Below, piece by piece: positions 1 to 6,535 of a DNA stretch of 47,509 nt (position 1 is the stretch's first letter; the number at the start of each line of letters is the position of its first letter). The position numbers were made by a program, and so were the translations under genes. Under the pieces are notes generated by a model that ran no database searches, was not told where the DNA came from, and was given only the letters and a program-made list of their open reading frames with translations. The DNA comes from a bacterium (GTDB lineage Bacteria > Bacteroidota > Bacteroidia > NS11-12g > UBA955): positions 1-47,509 of the forward strand of contig JAQSCZ010000019.1 of NCBI GenBank assembly GCA_029945665.1, read 5' to 3'.

Positions 1-370
1 ATACAAATAATTTGAATGTATTGCGCAATGCCTTTGGGTTGTTTTTTCTAAAGTCTGAAATGCTATGATAATTGGGTAATAGTTTGCACAACAACCATTG
101 CACTTCGATGTTGCGAACACATTCTTTAGCTAGTTTTCGGCTGCTTCGCAGCCCGTTTAAGTAACCATAGAAGTATAATTTCAAGAATACTTTGGGGTTA
201 TAGCTTGGGCGTCCTTCTGTTTTTTCTTCGCCAATCCCAAATCCAAGTTCTTTTAAATCGATGTGTTCTACAAACGCTTCTATAACCCTTACTGGATTGT
301 CTTTTTCTATAGTATCTTCTATACTACTAAAGCTTATTTGATCTCTTTGTACGCTAGCCTTTATTTCCAT
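1..370 (-). CDS. IS1182-family transposase, N-terminal part (cut by window edge)
   Basis: Reading the minus strand from the ATG at 370 gives an open frame of 123 codons that runs off the left edge. It begins MEIKASVQRDQISFSS and continues with the D-N-P-V-R-x-I-x-x-F-V and G-R-P-x-Y-x-P segments, then L-K-L-Y-x-Y-G-Y-x-N-x-x-R-S-S-R-x-L-E/A-K-E-C. These are the hallmarks of the DUF772-type N-terminal domain of IS1182/IS5-like DDE transposases. The catalytic DDE part would lie outside the window, so intactness cannot be judged. It is the only minus-strand gene in the first 23 kb, which fits an insertion into an otherwise co-oriented region. Confidence 0.9.
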   Translation of the reverse strand, partial: MEIKASVQRDQISFSSIEDTIEKDNPVRVIEAFVEHIDLKELGFGIGEEKTEGRPSYNPKVFLKLYFYGYLNGLRSSRKLAKECVRNIEVQWLLCKLLPNYHSISDFRKNNPKALRNTFKLFV

Positions 371-476
371 ATTGATGCTCAAATATCGCTTTTTTATTGC
401 TGACTTTTATGTATTTTTACGCCTAAGTTAAAGATAGTATTGTGGAGTATAGACGTGAGTTTTTTCACATACTGAC
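1..476 (-). mobile_element. Insertion sequence (IS1182-like), right-hand end
   Basis: The element comprises the transposase gene plus about 100 bp of non-coding DNA. Its outer boundary is inferred to lie somewhere in 440-476, just before the attC-like core GTTAGCGG at 477. The terminal inverted repeat cannot be verified because the other end is outside the window. Confidence 0.55.
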
Positions 477-486
477 GTTAGCGGTC
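477..486 (+). other. attC-like site, R' half only (site A)
   Basis: GTTAGCGGTC matches the integron R' core (GTTRRRY-like) and lies 5 bp before the start codon at 492, the position expected at the head of a gene cassette. No matching R'' arm is seen to the left, where the insertion sequence lies. The rest of the site was probably removed or displaced by that insertion. Confidence 0.45.
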
Positions 487-491
487 ATGCT

Positions 492-1001
492 ATGACGACA
501 CTAAAAACATACATATCATCAATTGACAAACAACTGCAGCAACAGCTGGGCATATTGATTACAAAATATGCAGCTTACTCAAGCAAGACAATGTATGGTG
601 ACATTATTGTTCCTAGAGACCATGTTATTGACTTTATTAATGGCCTAACAATTATTGGTATCATAATCAATTCTGTTAATTGGTGGTGCAATGCGACAGA
701 CGACAACAAAACCAAATACAGTTGCCCGCATGATTATGGCGGACCAATGACTAAATTTGGTTGGTTCAGTGAAATGTGCCACGACTTTGATGAGATTATT
801 GAAATCGAAAACGAACTATTTATTTCCTTAGATAACGACTTCAAACTTGAAACAATTAAAAACATAAACGAAAAAGCAATAAATCTTATTAAGAACAAAC
901 GGACAATAACATACGCAGACGGAACTTATTTGACATTTGAAAATAATCCTTGTTTGACTCCTGGACTTGACCTTTATGTTCCTGACAACTGGAAAAGATA
1001 A
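492..1001 (+). CDS. Conserved hypothetical protein (CPHxxGGP motif), cassette gene
   Basis: This 169-residue soluble protein has no signal peptide or convincing membrane helix. I do not recognise a named family. Residues about 62-100 hold a Trp/Cys-rich patch, V-N-W-W-C-N-A-T followed by C-P-H-D-Y-G-G-P and F-G-W-F-S-E-M-C. The spaced Cys and His residues could bind metal, which is inference. I have a vague memory of similar C-P-H-G-x-G-G-P proteins in other genomes, without a known function. The ATG lies 12 bp after the R'-like core at 477, and another attC-like site follows the stop, so the gene appears to be a single-gene cassette. Confidence 0.75.
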   Translation: MTTLKTYISSIDKQLQQQLGILITKYAAYSSKTMYGDIIVPRDHVIDFINGLTIIGIIINSVNWWCNATDDNKTKYSCPHDYGGPMTKFGWFSEMCHDFDEIIEIENELFISLDNDFKLETIKNINEKAINLIKNKRTITYADGTYLTFENNPCLTPGLDLYVPDNWKR

Positions 1002-1021
1002 ACAAAGGAATAAAGCACTAA

Positions 1022-1097
1022 CCACTAACATGCCAGTAGACATCATGCAATGGGCAAAATAGTTTGTAAAGCAGACATATTTTTCGTAAATTAGTTG
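1022..1097 (+). other. attC-like site B
   Basis: The R''-like core CCACTAAC (1022-1029) pairs with TTAGTTG (1091-1097) at 6 of 7 positions, giving a site of about 76 bp. It lies directly between two cassette ORFs, and the next start codon (GTG 1099) follows at once. Confidence 0.45.
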
Positions 1098-1098
1098 C

Positions 1099-1620
1099 GT
1101 GAAAAACCGAATAGAAATGGGACTTGATTTTAAGGTTGATAAACTGACGAACTCAATTGAAAACGTTAAATCGGGCGACAGTTTTCCAACAGAAATTTCT
1201 TTGTTGACTAACGCTGAATTAAAAGGGCTGACCAAGAAAAATGGCTGGCAATTTAATTGGGCAAGTGAACTGAAAGCGCCAGCAAGAGAAGTTTATAAAT
1301 TGACAATTAGCAATAATCCCAACATTATCCAAGGAGTTGTGAGTTTGGAAGTAAAATCAGACCATGTTCATATGCACCTTATTGAAAGTGCCCCATTCAA
1401 CATTGGAAAAAACAAGACATATTTGGGAGTGCCTGGAAATCTTGTTGCTTTTGTATGTAAAGTCTCATTTCAACGTGGCGGAGAAGGTTATGTTTCGTTC
1501 ATCGCCAAAACCAAGTTGATCAAACATTACATAAAATCTTTAGGTGCGGTTCAATTTGGAGGAAACAATATGATGATTACAACAGAAGCTGCACTCAAAT
1601 TGACTAACAAATATTTTTAA
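1099..1620 (+). CDS. GNAT-like N-acetyltransferase domain protein, possible toxin
   Basis: The product has up to 173 residues. The start is GTG at 1099, immediately after the attC-like arm, or ATG at 1117. Residues about 78-95 look like the central beta strands of a GNAT fold. They are followed by I-E-S-A-P-F-N and by R-G-G-E-G-Y-V-S-F at 126-134, which resembles the acetyl-CoA pyrophosphate loop (Q/R-x-x-G-x-G/A). The next segment, I-K-H-Y-I-K-S-L-G-A, resembles the following helix. The family is therefore probably an acetyltransferase with unknown substrate. A 57-residue basic protein starts 10 bp downstream, and the two form a two-gene cassette. GNAT enzymes beside small partners include several known toxin-antitoxin systems. 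That role is inference, and here the order would be toxin first. Confidence 0.7.
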   Translation: MKNRIEMGLDFKVDKLTNSIENVKSGDSFPTEISLLTNAELKGLTKKNGWQFNWASELKAPAREVYKLTISNNPNIIQGVVSLEVKSDHVHMHLIESAPFNIGKNKTYLGVPGNLVAFVCKVSFQRGGEGYVSFIAKTKLIKHYIKSLGAVQFGGNNMMITTEAALKLTNKYF

Positions 1621-1630
1621 TAAAATTACC

Positions 1631-1804
1631 ATGGGACTAATAAAAGAACCTCTTGACGTTGATTTTGTTGTTGACCCAAGACCATTGACTAAGGCAGAAG
1701 AAAAAGCTATTAGTGAGTTCATTCGCGCAGACAAAGATAAACGTAAACAAAAAGAACTAAGAGCGAAAGCAAAGTCAAAACGGAAATCGAAACAACTTGC
1801 CTGA
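1631..1804 (+). CDS. Small basic protein paired with the GNAT-like gene
   Basis: ATG at 1631 opens a 57-residue frame (stop 1802-1804). The N-terminal half is acidic and hydrophobic, M-G-L-I-K-E-P-L-D-V-D-F-V-V-D-P-R-P-L-T. It leads to a helix, K-A-E-E-K-A-I-S-E-F-I-R, and ends in a tail rich in Lys and Arg. I recall similar short proteins next to GNAT-like genes in other Bacteroidota but know no assigned function. The gap to the upstream gene is only 10 bp, so the two are surely co-transcribed. An antitoxin or nucleic-acid-binding partner is plausible. An attC-like site follows 13 bp after the stop. Confidence 0.7.
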   Translation: MGLIKEPLDVDFVVDPRPLTKAEEKAISEFIRADKDKRKQKELRAKAKSKRKSKQLA

Positions 1805-1817
1805 AAAGAGGCACGAA

Positions 1818-1950
1818 CCGCTAACAGCACCTTTGCCTTATGGCAGTGGAAGTGCGAATATAAACAGTTGTGCAACTAACAAACTTTGATTTGTAAAGAC
1901 AGCTGAGTGTTTCAAATCCTCCACAACGCAAAGCTGCGGAACGTAGCGGC
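1818..1950 (+). other. attC-like site C
   Basis: The 5' arm ACCGCTAACAGCACCTTTG and the 3' arm CAAAGCTGCGGAACGTAGCGG are imperfectly complementary over about 20 positions, with unpaired bases. Overall length is about 133 bp, within the known attC range. The R' core reads CGTAGCGG, apparently one T short of CGTTAGCGG. The next start codon is 10 bp downstream. This is the best-formed site in the array. Confidence 0.6.
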
Positions 1951-1959
1951 AATACTACA

Positions 1960-2709
1960 ATGGAAATAAATACATACATATTAAAAGGTATTGTTCACCC
2001 CCAGAGAGCCCTGCTGACATTTTCCAAGCCGGTTATTTCACAAGAAATTGAATATGGCAGTGGCGTTAAACTACAGTTCGAATTAAACATAGTTTGTAAC
2101 CAAATAACAATTTGGATTAAGACTTCCGGAAAAAGGAATATTAAAACATTAAGAAATATAGGGTCTTACATAACCAGGACTGCTTGTTTCGTATATTCTT
2201 ATACTCTAGGACATGGCTATTCGATAGAAATCACTCAAATACTCTGCAAAGAACTTGGTGTCGACTATGTTTTTGGTATTGACGTTCCTGAAATCAGGAA
2301 ACGTGAATTAGCAGATAAAATCATACTAAGACATAATGAAATCTTAGCATTAACAGCAAATGAATCTGGACAATACATTATAAGATGTTTCAAAGATCTT
2401 AATCAAGCAATTCTCGACACGGATGACAATGCTTTTCATGGTTTTCGGGCATTAGAAAGTTTACGACAATATTGCCGACTTGTGTACAATATTGATTCCG
2501 AAAAGGACCAATGGAATAAATTGGCTGAAATAACAGGTTTTGGAAAGGATTATATCGACGAAATCCGTTTAAGAGCATTTCCTATAAGACATGGAAATAA
2601 CGGTGCACAAACTGATGAAATAGGAAACCTTAACATTTTGCTAAAGACTTGGAATGTTGTGGACAATTTCATTCTATATATTTTAGATAATCCAGTGAAT
2701 CAAGGTTGA
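1960..2709 (+). CDS. Hypothetical protein with possible C-terminal HEPN-like domain
   Basis: The protein has 249 residues with no signal peptide or membrane segment. The N-terminal half (about 1-110) looks beta-rich and is unrecognised. The C-terminal half is mostly helical, with A-L-E-S-L-R-Q-Y-C-R at 164-173. It then has E-I-R-L-R-A-F-P-I-R-H-G around 201-212, where Arg205 and His211 give an R-x5-H arrangement. HEPN ribonuclease domains carry an R-x4-6-H motif in this helical setting, often as LRNxxxHG. The match is suggestive only. HEPN proteins are common in defence and toxin systems, which suits a cassette gene. It starts 10 bp after the R'-like core of site C. Confidence 0.7.
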   Translation: MEINTYILKGIVHPQRALLTFSKPVISQEIEYGSGVKLQFELNIVCNQITIWIKTSGKRNIKTLRNIGSYITRTACFVYSYTLGHGYSIEITQILCKELGVDYVFGIDVPEIRKRELADKIILRHNEILALTANESGQYIIRCFKDLNQAILDTDDNAFHGFRALESLRQYCRLVYNIDSEKDQWNKLAEITGFGKDYIDEIRLRAFPIRHGNNGAQTDEIGNLNILLKTWNVVDNFILYILDNPVNQG

Positions 2710-2720
2710 AAGAGGTACTG

Positions 2721-2728
2721 CCGCTAAC
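2721..2728 (+). other. attC-like R'' core (site D, partner not found)
   Basis: CCGCTAAC follows the upstream stop by 11 bp. The 126 bp up to the next gene contain inverted pieces (TTGGCGG near 2745, CGCCACC near 2811) but no clear R' core. The site looks decayed or divergent. Confidence 0.35.
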
Positions 2729-2784
2729 AGTACCTACAAGAAATTGGCGGTTCAGTCGTTAATTGAACATTCTACCTCGCATCA

Positions 2785-2801
2785 ATCCGCCTTAGGCGGA
2801 T
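2785..2801. repeat. Short palindrome ATCCGCCTTAGGCGGAT
   Basis: Two perfect 8-bp arms flank a single central base. Such TCCGCC/GGCGGA palindromes are frequent dispersed intergenic elements in Bacteroidota. It is not followed by a T tract, so terminator function is unproven. Confidence 0.55.
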
Positions 2802-2854
2802 GGTAAAAATCGCCACCTTCGACAAGCACCAAAACTTAATACCCAATTTTAAAT

Positions 2855-3442
2855 ATGTCGAATACAAATGAAGAAAATAAAGACCCAAATTTAGCACAAA
2901 GAATTCGGATTAAAATTTCTGATGAAACAGATATAAGGGTTGAAATGATTAGTCATATTCATCGATCTATTACAAAAGAAAGGAAAAATAAGGCTCATAT
3001 TGATTCAAAAAATGCAACACGATTCATCATTCAAGACTTAATTAATAATGACAATGGTTCTATACAAGAGATTTTAAAGTACAATGGGGTCAAATCAAGT
3101 GAGGATTTTGGAACTGTTGTGAAAAAGCTTTGCGAAGAAGGGATACTTATAAAGGAAGAAGATGATAATTACGAGGATTTCAATGGACATTTTATAACAG
3201 AATCAATTGATGATTTTATAAAACTTCAAAAACTAAAGAAAGACCGTGACTGGTTTAAAATTGTGAGCTATTCGCTGTATTCAATAGGAATTGCAATTGT
3301 AATTGTTTCTTATGCAACCTCTATTCCTAACAAAATTGGTTGGTTGGGTTGGGGATTGGGAATGGTTGGTTGGGGATTGCTTACCTACAAAAGCAAAATA
3401 AAAATTTCGCTCAACAAAATATTAAATATAAATAAAGTCTAA
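2855..3442 (+). CDS. Hypothetical membrane-anchored protein with winged-helix-like N-terminus
   Basis: The product has 195 residues. The first 130 are hydrophilic and largely helical. Residues about 55-105 (F-I-I-Q-D-L-I ... D-F-G-T-V-V-K-K-L-C-E-E-G-I-L-I) resemble the helix-helix-wing pattern of winged-helix domains, a low-confidence impression. Two hydrophobic segments follow, about 136-153 (Y-S-L-Y-S-I-G-I-A-I-V-I-V) and 160-175 (W-L-G-W-G-L-G-M-V-G-W-G), forming a hairpin close to the C-terminus. The protein is therefore probably an inner-membrane protein with a cytoplasmic N-domain. The family is not recognised. It has its own slot between two attC-like stretches. Confidence 0.7.
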   Translation: MSNTNEENKDPNLAQRIRIKISDETDIRVEMISHIHRSITKERKNKAHIDSKNATRFIIQDLINNDNGSIQEILKYNGVKSSEDFGTVVKKLCEEGILIKEEDDNYEDFNGHFITESIDDFIKLQKLKKDRDWFKIVSYSLYSIGIAIVIVSYATSIPNKIGWLGWGLGMVGWGLLTYKSKIKISLNKILNINKV

Positions 3443-3472
3443 GCATATTATTTTCACAATGAAGTATAATTG

Positions 3473-3603
3473 GGTTTAACAATGTGCTGTTTTCATTGCT
3501 GGGTTTGGTTGGTAAGTCAAACGTAATTCTTTAAATTTACTTCGGCAAAGGCGGACATTGTTGCACTTTAAAACCTGCAACGAAAACCAACTTATCGTTA
3601 GTC
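3473..3603 (+). other. attC-like site E
   Basis: It begins with GGTTTAAC and ends with CGTTAGTC (3596-3603). The inner arms TTTTCATTGCTGGGTTT and AAACCTGCAACGAAAA are clearly complementary. Total length is about 131 bp. The terminal cores themselves do not match each other well, so the site may be a hybrid or decayed. The next ORF starts 20 bp after the end. Confidence 0.4.
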
Positions 3604-3622
3604 ATAATATTACAGAAAAATC

Positions 3623-4267
3623 GTGGAAAAAGAGAAGTTTATAGAAAATGCAATTGAAGAAATTCTAAATCCAACTTTAGAAATTACTAAACAATATTTA
3701 GAAGTTCTTGAAGTTGAATTAGAAAATGGAAAGCCAAAAATTGAACGTTATGAAAATGATTCTAACCAAAATTTTGTTGCCGTTTATTTTCCAATAAAGA
3801 ATGAGGAATTTTTTCTTGAAATTCATTTAACTAAAAATGCTGAAATTGATTTTGTTTGGATTCAAAATGCGCATAAAACTTATCTTACTGCAACTTCTGA
3901 AAATCTAACGTATTCTGAATTAGCAAAATTATTACAAAAAGAACAAATAGAAGGTTGGTCAAAAGGCGAATTAAGAAATAATGGAAACTCAAAACATACT
4001 TTTAGCAGAATAAAATATGAACCAAATAAAAGTAAATGTTACGAACTAAATAATCACTTAGAAAAGTTATTAACTGAATTAGAAAAAAACAGAGAAAATA
4101 TATTAAAACTAACTGAAAAAGCTAATGCTTATATTTCTGTTTGTAAATATCAATATGTAAGTGGAAATGCGGGAATTAATTTTGACAACAAACTAATTGA
4201 AAGACTTGCTAAACTTAATTTAGGAATTGATATTGACATATTTATTGTAGGAAAACCTATAAAATGA
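3623..4267 (+). CDS. DUF4279-like domain protein
   Basis: This is a 214-residue, low-GC (Lys/Glu/Asn-rich) protein starting at GTG 3623, with no nearby in-frame ATG. The C-terminal segment, residues about 169-210, resembles DUF4279: Y-I-S-V-C-K-Y-Q-Y-V, then G-I-N-F-D-N-K-L-I-E-R-L-A-K-L-N-L-G-I-D-I-D-I-F. The N-terminal half (1-120) is unrecognised, and a coiled-coil stretch lies around 145-165. DUF4279 proteins are often predicted immunity proteins, so a protective role is conceivable but unproven. It fills the interval between attC-like sites E and F. Confidence 0.7.
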   Translation: MEKEKFIENAIEEILNPTLEITKQYLEVLEVELENGKPKIERYENDSNQNFVAVYFPIKNEEFFLEIHLTKNAEIDFVWIQNAHKTYLTATSENLTYSELAKLLQKEQIEGWSKGELRNNGNSKHTFSRIKYEPNKSKCYELNNHLEKLLTELEKNRENILKLTEKANAYISVCKYQYVSGNAGINFDNKLIERLAKLNLGIDIDIFIVGKPIK

Positions 4268-4276
4268 AAAAATACT

Positions 4277-4298
4277 ACGGCTAGCGCACGTTAGCCGT
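4277..4298 (+). other. Minimal attC-like hairpin (site F)
   Basis: ACGGCTA and TAGCCGT are perfect inverted arms around an 8-bp centre, with the R'-like core GTTAGCC at 4290-4296. At 22 bp it is far shorter than a normal attC and looks like terminal cores left after loss of the middle. Confidence 0.45.
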
Positions 4299-4331
4299 CA
4301 TTGTATAGCGACAGAAAAAAAGATATAGACA

Positions 4332-4697
4332 TTGAAAGAAACAGAAAAACATAACGAAAAAATTGTAAAAATGACTTTTGCTTCTGTTTATCCTCACTAT
4401 GTGAAGAAGGTGGAAACTAAGAGCAGAACAATAGCTGAATTAAACCAAGTTATTGAATGGTTGACGGGATTTGACCAAAACAAAATTCAGGAACTCATTG
4501 ACGAAAAAGTAACTTTTGAAACTTTTTTTAAAAGAGCCACATTGAACCCAAATGCTGAACTGATTAAAGGTTTAATTTGCGGTTACAGAATTGAAGAAAT
4601 TGAAAATCCATTAACAAAAAAAGTAAGATATTTGGATAAAATGGTTGATGAATTGGCGAAAGGCAAAAAAATAGAAAAAATTTTAAGACAATCATAA
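4332..4697 (+). CDS. DUF2200 family protein
   Basis: The frame opens at TTG 4332 and gives 121 residues. Family members normally have a short N-terminal stretch before K-M-T/S-F-A-S-V-Y-P-H/L-Y, which supports the TTG start over the internal ATG at 4371. The rest matches my memory of DUF2200 closely: V-I-E-W-L-T-G-F, L-I-D-E-K-V-T-F-E-T-F-F, L-N-P-N-A, I-C-G-Y-R-I-E-E-I-E-N-P-L, R-Y-L-D-K-M-V-D-E-L-A-K-G-K-x-x-E-K-I-L-R. Length is normal. The function is unknown. A VOC-family gene follows 29 bp later without an attC-like site between, so the two probably share one cassette and transcript. Confidence 0.85.
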   Translation: MKETEKHNEKIVKMTFASVYPHYVKKVETKSRTIAELNQVIEWLTGFDQNKIQELIDEKVTFETFFKRATLNPNAELIKGLICGYRIEEIENPLTKKVRYLDKMVDELAKGKKIEKILRQS

Positions 4698-4726
4698 AAT
4701 AATCATAAAACTCAAAATTTAAAAGT

Positions 4727-5161
4727 ATGGCAGAAATAAATCCACACATCAATTTCAATGGTAATGCCGAAGAAGCATTTACATTTTACAAATCAGTTTT
4801 TGGTGGCGAGTTCACCAAAATAATCCGATTTAAAGACTTACCAGCTAGTCCTGAATTTCCTATCCCAGCCAGTGAAGCCGATAAACTAATGTATATTGCT
4901 TTGCCTATTGGCAAAAATATTTTAATGGCCAATGATATTCCTGAATTTATGGGAAGGGTCAATGAAAATGAAAACAGGTCTAAAATATCTATTGGTGCAG
5001 AAAGTAAAGAAGAAGCCAACAAATTATTCAACGGACTTTCAATGGGTGGACAAGTTGAAATGCCCTTGGAAGAAAATCCTGATGGTACTTATTTTGCTAT
5101 GTTCAGAGACAAATTCGGTATTGAATGGATGATAAAGTTTGACCCAAATGATAAAGGATAA
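4727..5161 (+). CDS. VOC-superfamily protein (PhnB/glyoxalase-like)
   Basis: This 144-residue protein starts with the PhnB-like pattern I-N-P-H-I-N-F-N-G-N-A-E-E-A-F-x-F-Y-K-S-V-F-G-G-E-F. It ends with the second beta-alpha-beta module, G-T-Y-F-A-M-F-R-D-K-F-G-I-E-W-M-I. This is the usual full length for single-chain two-module members. The vicinal-oxygen-chelate fold supports metal-dependent enzymes and drug-binding resistance proteins. The substrate cannot be told from sequence. A second, divergent VOC gene lies at 33004-33426. This one sits downstream of the DUF2200 gene in the cassette region. Confidence 0.85.
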   Translation: MAEINPHINFNGNAEEAFTFYKSVFGGEFTKIIRFKDLPASPEFPIPASEADKLMYIALPIGKNILMANDIPEFMGRVNENENRSKISIGAESKEEANKLFNGLSMGGQVEMPLEENPDGTYFAMFRDKFGIEWMIKFDPNDKG

Positions 5162-5180
5162 ATGTAAAAAAAACAACAAA

Positions 5181-5188
5181 CGGCTAAC
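5181..5188 (+). other. attC-like R'' core (site G, partner not found)
   Basis: CGGCTAAC lies 19 bp after the stop of the VOC gene. The remaining 50 bp contain a CATTG...CAATG pair but no R' core, so the site appears truncated. Confidence 0.35.
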
Positions 5189-5238
5189 AAGGGTCATTGC
5201 AACAGCCCAGCACACACAATGTAAATTGAATACAAGAA

Positions 5239-5529
5239 ATGGTAGCAAAAAAGATTTTAAAGACTTGCAAAAATGGACATCAGTTCTATAAAAGTTCTGA
5301 CTGTCCGACTTGCCCTATTTGTGAAGAAGAAAGAAAACCTAAAGACAATTTTCTTTCATTACTTGGGGCACCGGCAAGACGAGCATTGGAAAATAACGGA
5401 ATAACCACCTTGGAACAACTTTCAAAATACAGTGAAAAAGAAGTACTAAAATTCCACGGTATGGGAAAAAGCACAATACCTAAATTACACAAACTACTTG
5501 CAGACAAAAAGTTTTCAGTTAAGTTATAA
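5239..5529 (+). CDS. Zinc-ribbon plus RNA-polymerase-alpha-CTD-like helix-hairpin-helix protein
   Basis: The protein has 96 residues in two parts. Residues 10-28 carry Cys10, His14, Cys22, Cys25 and Cys28 (C-K-N-G-H ... C-P-T-C-P-I-C), a likely zinc ribbon. Residues 43-87 (G-A-P-A-R-R-A-L-E-N-N-G-I-T-T-L-E-Q-L through G-M-G-K-S-T-I-P-K-L) match the helix-hairpin-helix of the RpoA C-terminal domain, which binds UP-element DNA and regulators. A free-standing copy could bind DNA or interact with transcription proteins. It heads a three-gene set with two DUF1801 genes (gaps 24 and 40 bp). Confidence 0.8.
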   Translation: MVAKKILKTCKNGHQFYKSSDCPTCPICEEERKPKDNFLSLLGAPARRALENNGITTLEQLSKYSEKEVLKFHGMGKSTIPKLHKLLADKKFSVKL

Positions 5530-5553
5530 CAAGCAATAATCACAGACAATAAA

Positions 5554-5925
5554 ATGAATGAAATTGAAATATACATTCAACAGTTTCCCGACAATGTGCA
5601 GGAAATTTTGCGGAACATTAGAAAATTGATAAAGGACAATGCACCTGAAGCAGAAGAATTGTTTGCTTACGGAATGCCTGCTTACAAAACAAACAAAAAA
5701 CCGTTGGTTTATTTTGCCGCATTTAAAAATCATATTGGATTTTATGCAACCCCATCCGGGCACAACGAATTTCAAAAGGAACTTTCAAAATATAAGCAAG
5801 GAAAAGGTTCAGTTCAGTTTCCTCTTGACCAACCAATACCATATAATCTAATTGAAAGAATTGTAAAATTCAGACTAATCGAAAACAACGAAAAGACAAA
5901 GAAAACAACGACCCATAAAAGTTGA
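5554..5925 (+). CDS. DUF1801 (YdhG-like) protein, copy 1
   Basis: The product has 123 residues. It has the DUF1801 pattern: a helical start (I-E-x-Y-I-Q-Q-F-P-x-N-V-Q-E-I-L-R-N-I-R-K-L-I), then A-P-E-A-E-E-L-F-A-Y-G-M-P-A-Y, P-L-V-Y-F-A-A-F-K-N-H-I-G-F-Y, and the final K-G-S-V-Q-F-P-L-D-Q-P-I-P-Y-x-L-I-x-R-I-V-K-F-R. Frataxin-like YdhG-type relatives have been proposed as iron chaperones, but most family members are uncharacterised. The Lys/Thr-rich last 12 residues are unconserved. It is the middle gene of a three-gene set. Confidence 0.88.
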   Translation: MNEIEIYIQQFPDNVQEILRNIRKLIKDNAPEAEELFAYGMPAYKTNKKPLVYFAAFKNHIGFYATPSGHNEFQKELSKYKQGKGSVQFPLDQPIPYNLIERIVKFRLIENNEKTKKTTTHKS

Positions 5926-5965
5926 TATTTCAAAAAGTAAGGGGAAATAACTTATTATTACAGAA

Positions 5966-6373
5966 ATGGCAAAAGAAAAAACTAACCTAAACAGTGAAGT
6001 TACTATCTTTTTAGATGAGCAAAAACATTCATTTAGAAAGGAAATTGAACAGTTAAGAATTTATATTCTGAGAGCAAACGAAAATTTAACCGAAAATATA
6101 AAATGGAACGGACCAAATTATTGTTTTAACAGCGAAGACAGAATTACAATGCGGATACAACCACCGACAACTAAACAAATTCAACTTATCTTTCACCGTG
6201 GTGCAAAAAAACAAGTACAACCCAAAGAAAAACTAATTGAAGAACATTCTAAACTGTTGATTTGGAAAGAAAACGATAGAGCAATAGCAACATTTAAAAA
6301 TATGGACGAGATTGAAAATGCTGAAACCAATTTGACAGAAATCGTGAAGAAGTGGATAAATGCGACAAAATAA
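5966..6373 (+). CDS. DUF1801-domain protein, copy 2 (divergent)
   Basis: This 135-residue protein belongs to a branch of DUF1801 distinct from its upstream neighbour. Recognisable parts are F-R-K-E-I-E-Q-L-R-x-Y-I-L, L-T-E-N-I-K-W-N-G-P-N-Y, the strand M-R-I-Q-P-P-x-x-x-Q-I-Q-L-I-F-H-R-G-A-K, and the end I-V-K-K-W-I-N-A. The two DUF1801 copies are too different to be a recent duplication, so they were probably brought together. The gap to copy 1 is 40 bp with no attC-like core in it. Confidence 0.85.
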   Translation: MAKEKTNLNSEVTIFLDEQKHSFRKEIEQLRIYILRANENLTENIKWNGPNYCFNSEDRITMRIQPPTTKQIQLIFHRGAKKQVQPKEKLIEEHSKLLIWKENDRAIATFKNMDEIENAETNLTEIVKKWINATK

Positions 6374-6418
6374 AAACAACGAACCGCAAACCTCGCCTAA
6401 GCCCATTTTTTTGCATGT

Positions 6419-6471
6419 TAGCGATCAACAGAGCAATCAACTGACGCATATTATTAAACCGTTATACGCTA
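6419..6471 (+). other. attC-like site H
   Basis: TAGCGATCAAC (6419-6429) and GTTATACGCTA (6461-6471) form inverted arms matching at 9 of 11 positions over 53 bp. A further hairpin, TCGCCTAA/TTAGCGA (6393-6424), overlaps its left side. A third core, GTTAGAC (6524-6530), lies 5 bp before the next ORF. The stretch may hold remains of two fused sites. Confidence 0.4.
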
Positions 6472-6535
6472 TTTTAGGACGACAAATCAACCTTAAATCG
6501 AGCAATTAAAAATCAAAAGATACGTTAGACAAAGT

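Noticed and set aside
828-1235. 135-residue minus-strand ORF
   Set aside because: It overlaps two cassette genes and an attC-like site on the other strand and shows no protein-like features.
2785-2801. CRISPR repeat or array
   Set aside because: The palindrome occurs once here and no regularly spaced direct repeats are found in the window.
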